Source: JAISFI01 sp031553775 (lineage in GTDB: Bacteria > Bacteroidota > Bacteroidia > Bacteroidales > Azobacteroidaceae). From it: a DNA stretch of 64,000 nt. Within the stretch, counting starts at the first letter, position 1. Each line of letters starts with the position of its first letter. The notes below the pieces were generated by a model that was not told the DNA's origin, did no database searches, and saw only the letters and a list, made by a program, of their open reading frames with translations. A program made the position numbers and the translations under genes. Below, one piece after another: positions 63,884 to 64,000 of this stretch. The stretch spans positions 84,228 through 148,227 of the forward strand of contig JAVBLA010000012.1 of assembly GCA_031553775.1 (NCBI GenBank), written 5' to 3'.

Positions 63884-64000
63884 AGTCTTGTAATTCATAT
63901 AGTATTTTCTTCGTGGATGGAAATTTCTTTCCACCTGTCTTCCTAGTCGGATTGGTTCCCTTGTCCTGTAAACCAAGTCGTCCAAGTGCTGTAAAGCCTG
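63873..64000 (-). CDS. C-terminus of an unidentified gene running off the right edge
   Basis: On the - strand a frame open from the window edge to a TAA at 63875-63873 gives 41 residues (G-F-T-A-L-G-R-L-G-L-Q-D-K-G-T, then K-K-F-P-S-T-K-K-I-L-Y-E-L-Q-D-F-I-A). Residue composition is protein-like and basic; a transposase-type or other DNA-related protein is possible, but there is too little to assign it. Confidence 0.4.
   Translation of the reverse strand, partial: GFTALGRLGLQDKGTNPTRKTGGKKFPSTKKILYELQDFIA

Overview
The window is bacterial and almost certainly from the Bacteroidota, most likely the order Bacteroidales. The evidence is a SusC/SusD pair, a hybrid two-component system (HTCS) regulator, many secreted proteins ending in type IX secretion (T9SS) type A sorting domains, an HU-HIG histone-like protein, and promoters of the Bacteroidetes form TTTG-N19-21-TAnnTTTG. 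No rRNA, tRNA, CRISPR array or complete insertion sequence was seen. Genus cannot be decided from the sequence.

Region 1 (1-17086, + strand) encodes secreted, T9SS-tagged, cell-wall or exopolysaccharide-active proteins. It holds the C-terminal part of an Ig-like/sorting-domain protein, a tandemly duplicated pair (TolB-like propeller plus N-acetylmuramoyl-L-alanine amidase), two GHL10 'family 10' glycosidase-like proteins, and a beta-helix protein with MBG-like domains.

Region 2 (17378-37181) is a polysaccharide utilization locus. On the - strand lie susC, susD, a DUF1735-type surface lipoprotein and the HTCS regulator. Divergently on the + strand lie a GH2 enzyme, two GH110-like right-handed beta-helix enzymes, and a third LamG plus beta-helix protein. 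The shared upstream region carries an imperfect inverted repeat just upstream of the susC -7 element, a plausible operator. The enzymes suggest stepwise removal of terminal alpha- and beta-linked galactose-type sugars from a host or plant glycan.

Region 3 (37407-48706) is an RHS/YD-repeat polymorphic-toxin locus. It has a sorting-domain protein, a first RHS protein, and a large DUF6443/RHS-core protein with an AT-rich variable tip. Two tiny overlapping membrane proteins follow (candidate immunity), then a displaced second copy of the core with a different tip. That copy is frameshifted by a 10-base deletion. A further small membrane protein ends the region.

Region 4 (48887-60539) starts with HU-HIG and a SymE-family toxin (- strand) whose leader holds a strongly structured segment, a 10-codon upstream ORF and a 10-nt complement to the symE start region. 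It continues with a secreted sulfatase, an amidase-like protein whose fold is interrupted by a golvesin-like domain, an EEP-family phosphodiesterase/nuclease, a Gfo/Idh/MocA oxidoreductase and a HEAT plus double DUF1080 protein. The last two resemble an oxidoreductase/3-keto-glycoside hydrolase pathway.

Region 5 (60537-64000) begins with a nested inverted-repeat element. It is followed by a compact restriction-modification operon (XRE controller, PD-(D/E)xK-like nuclease, N6-adenine methyltransferase) with a perfect palindromic operator over its promoter. The window ends in gene debris and the C-terminus of an unidentified - strand gene.
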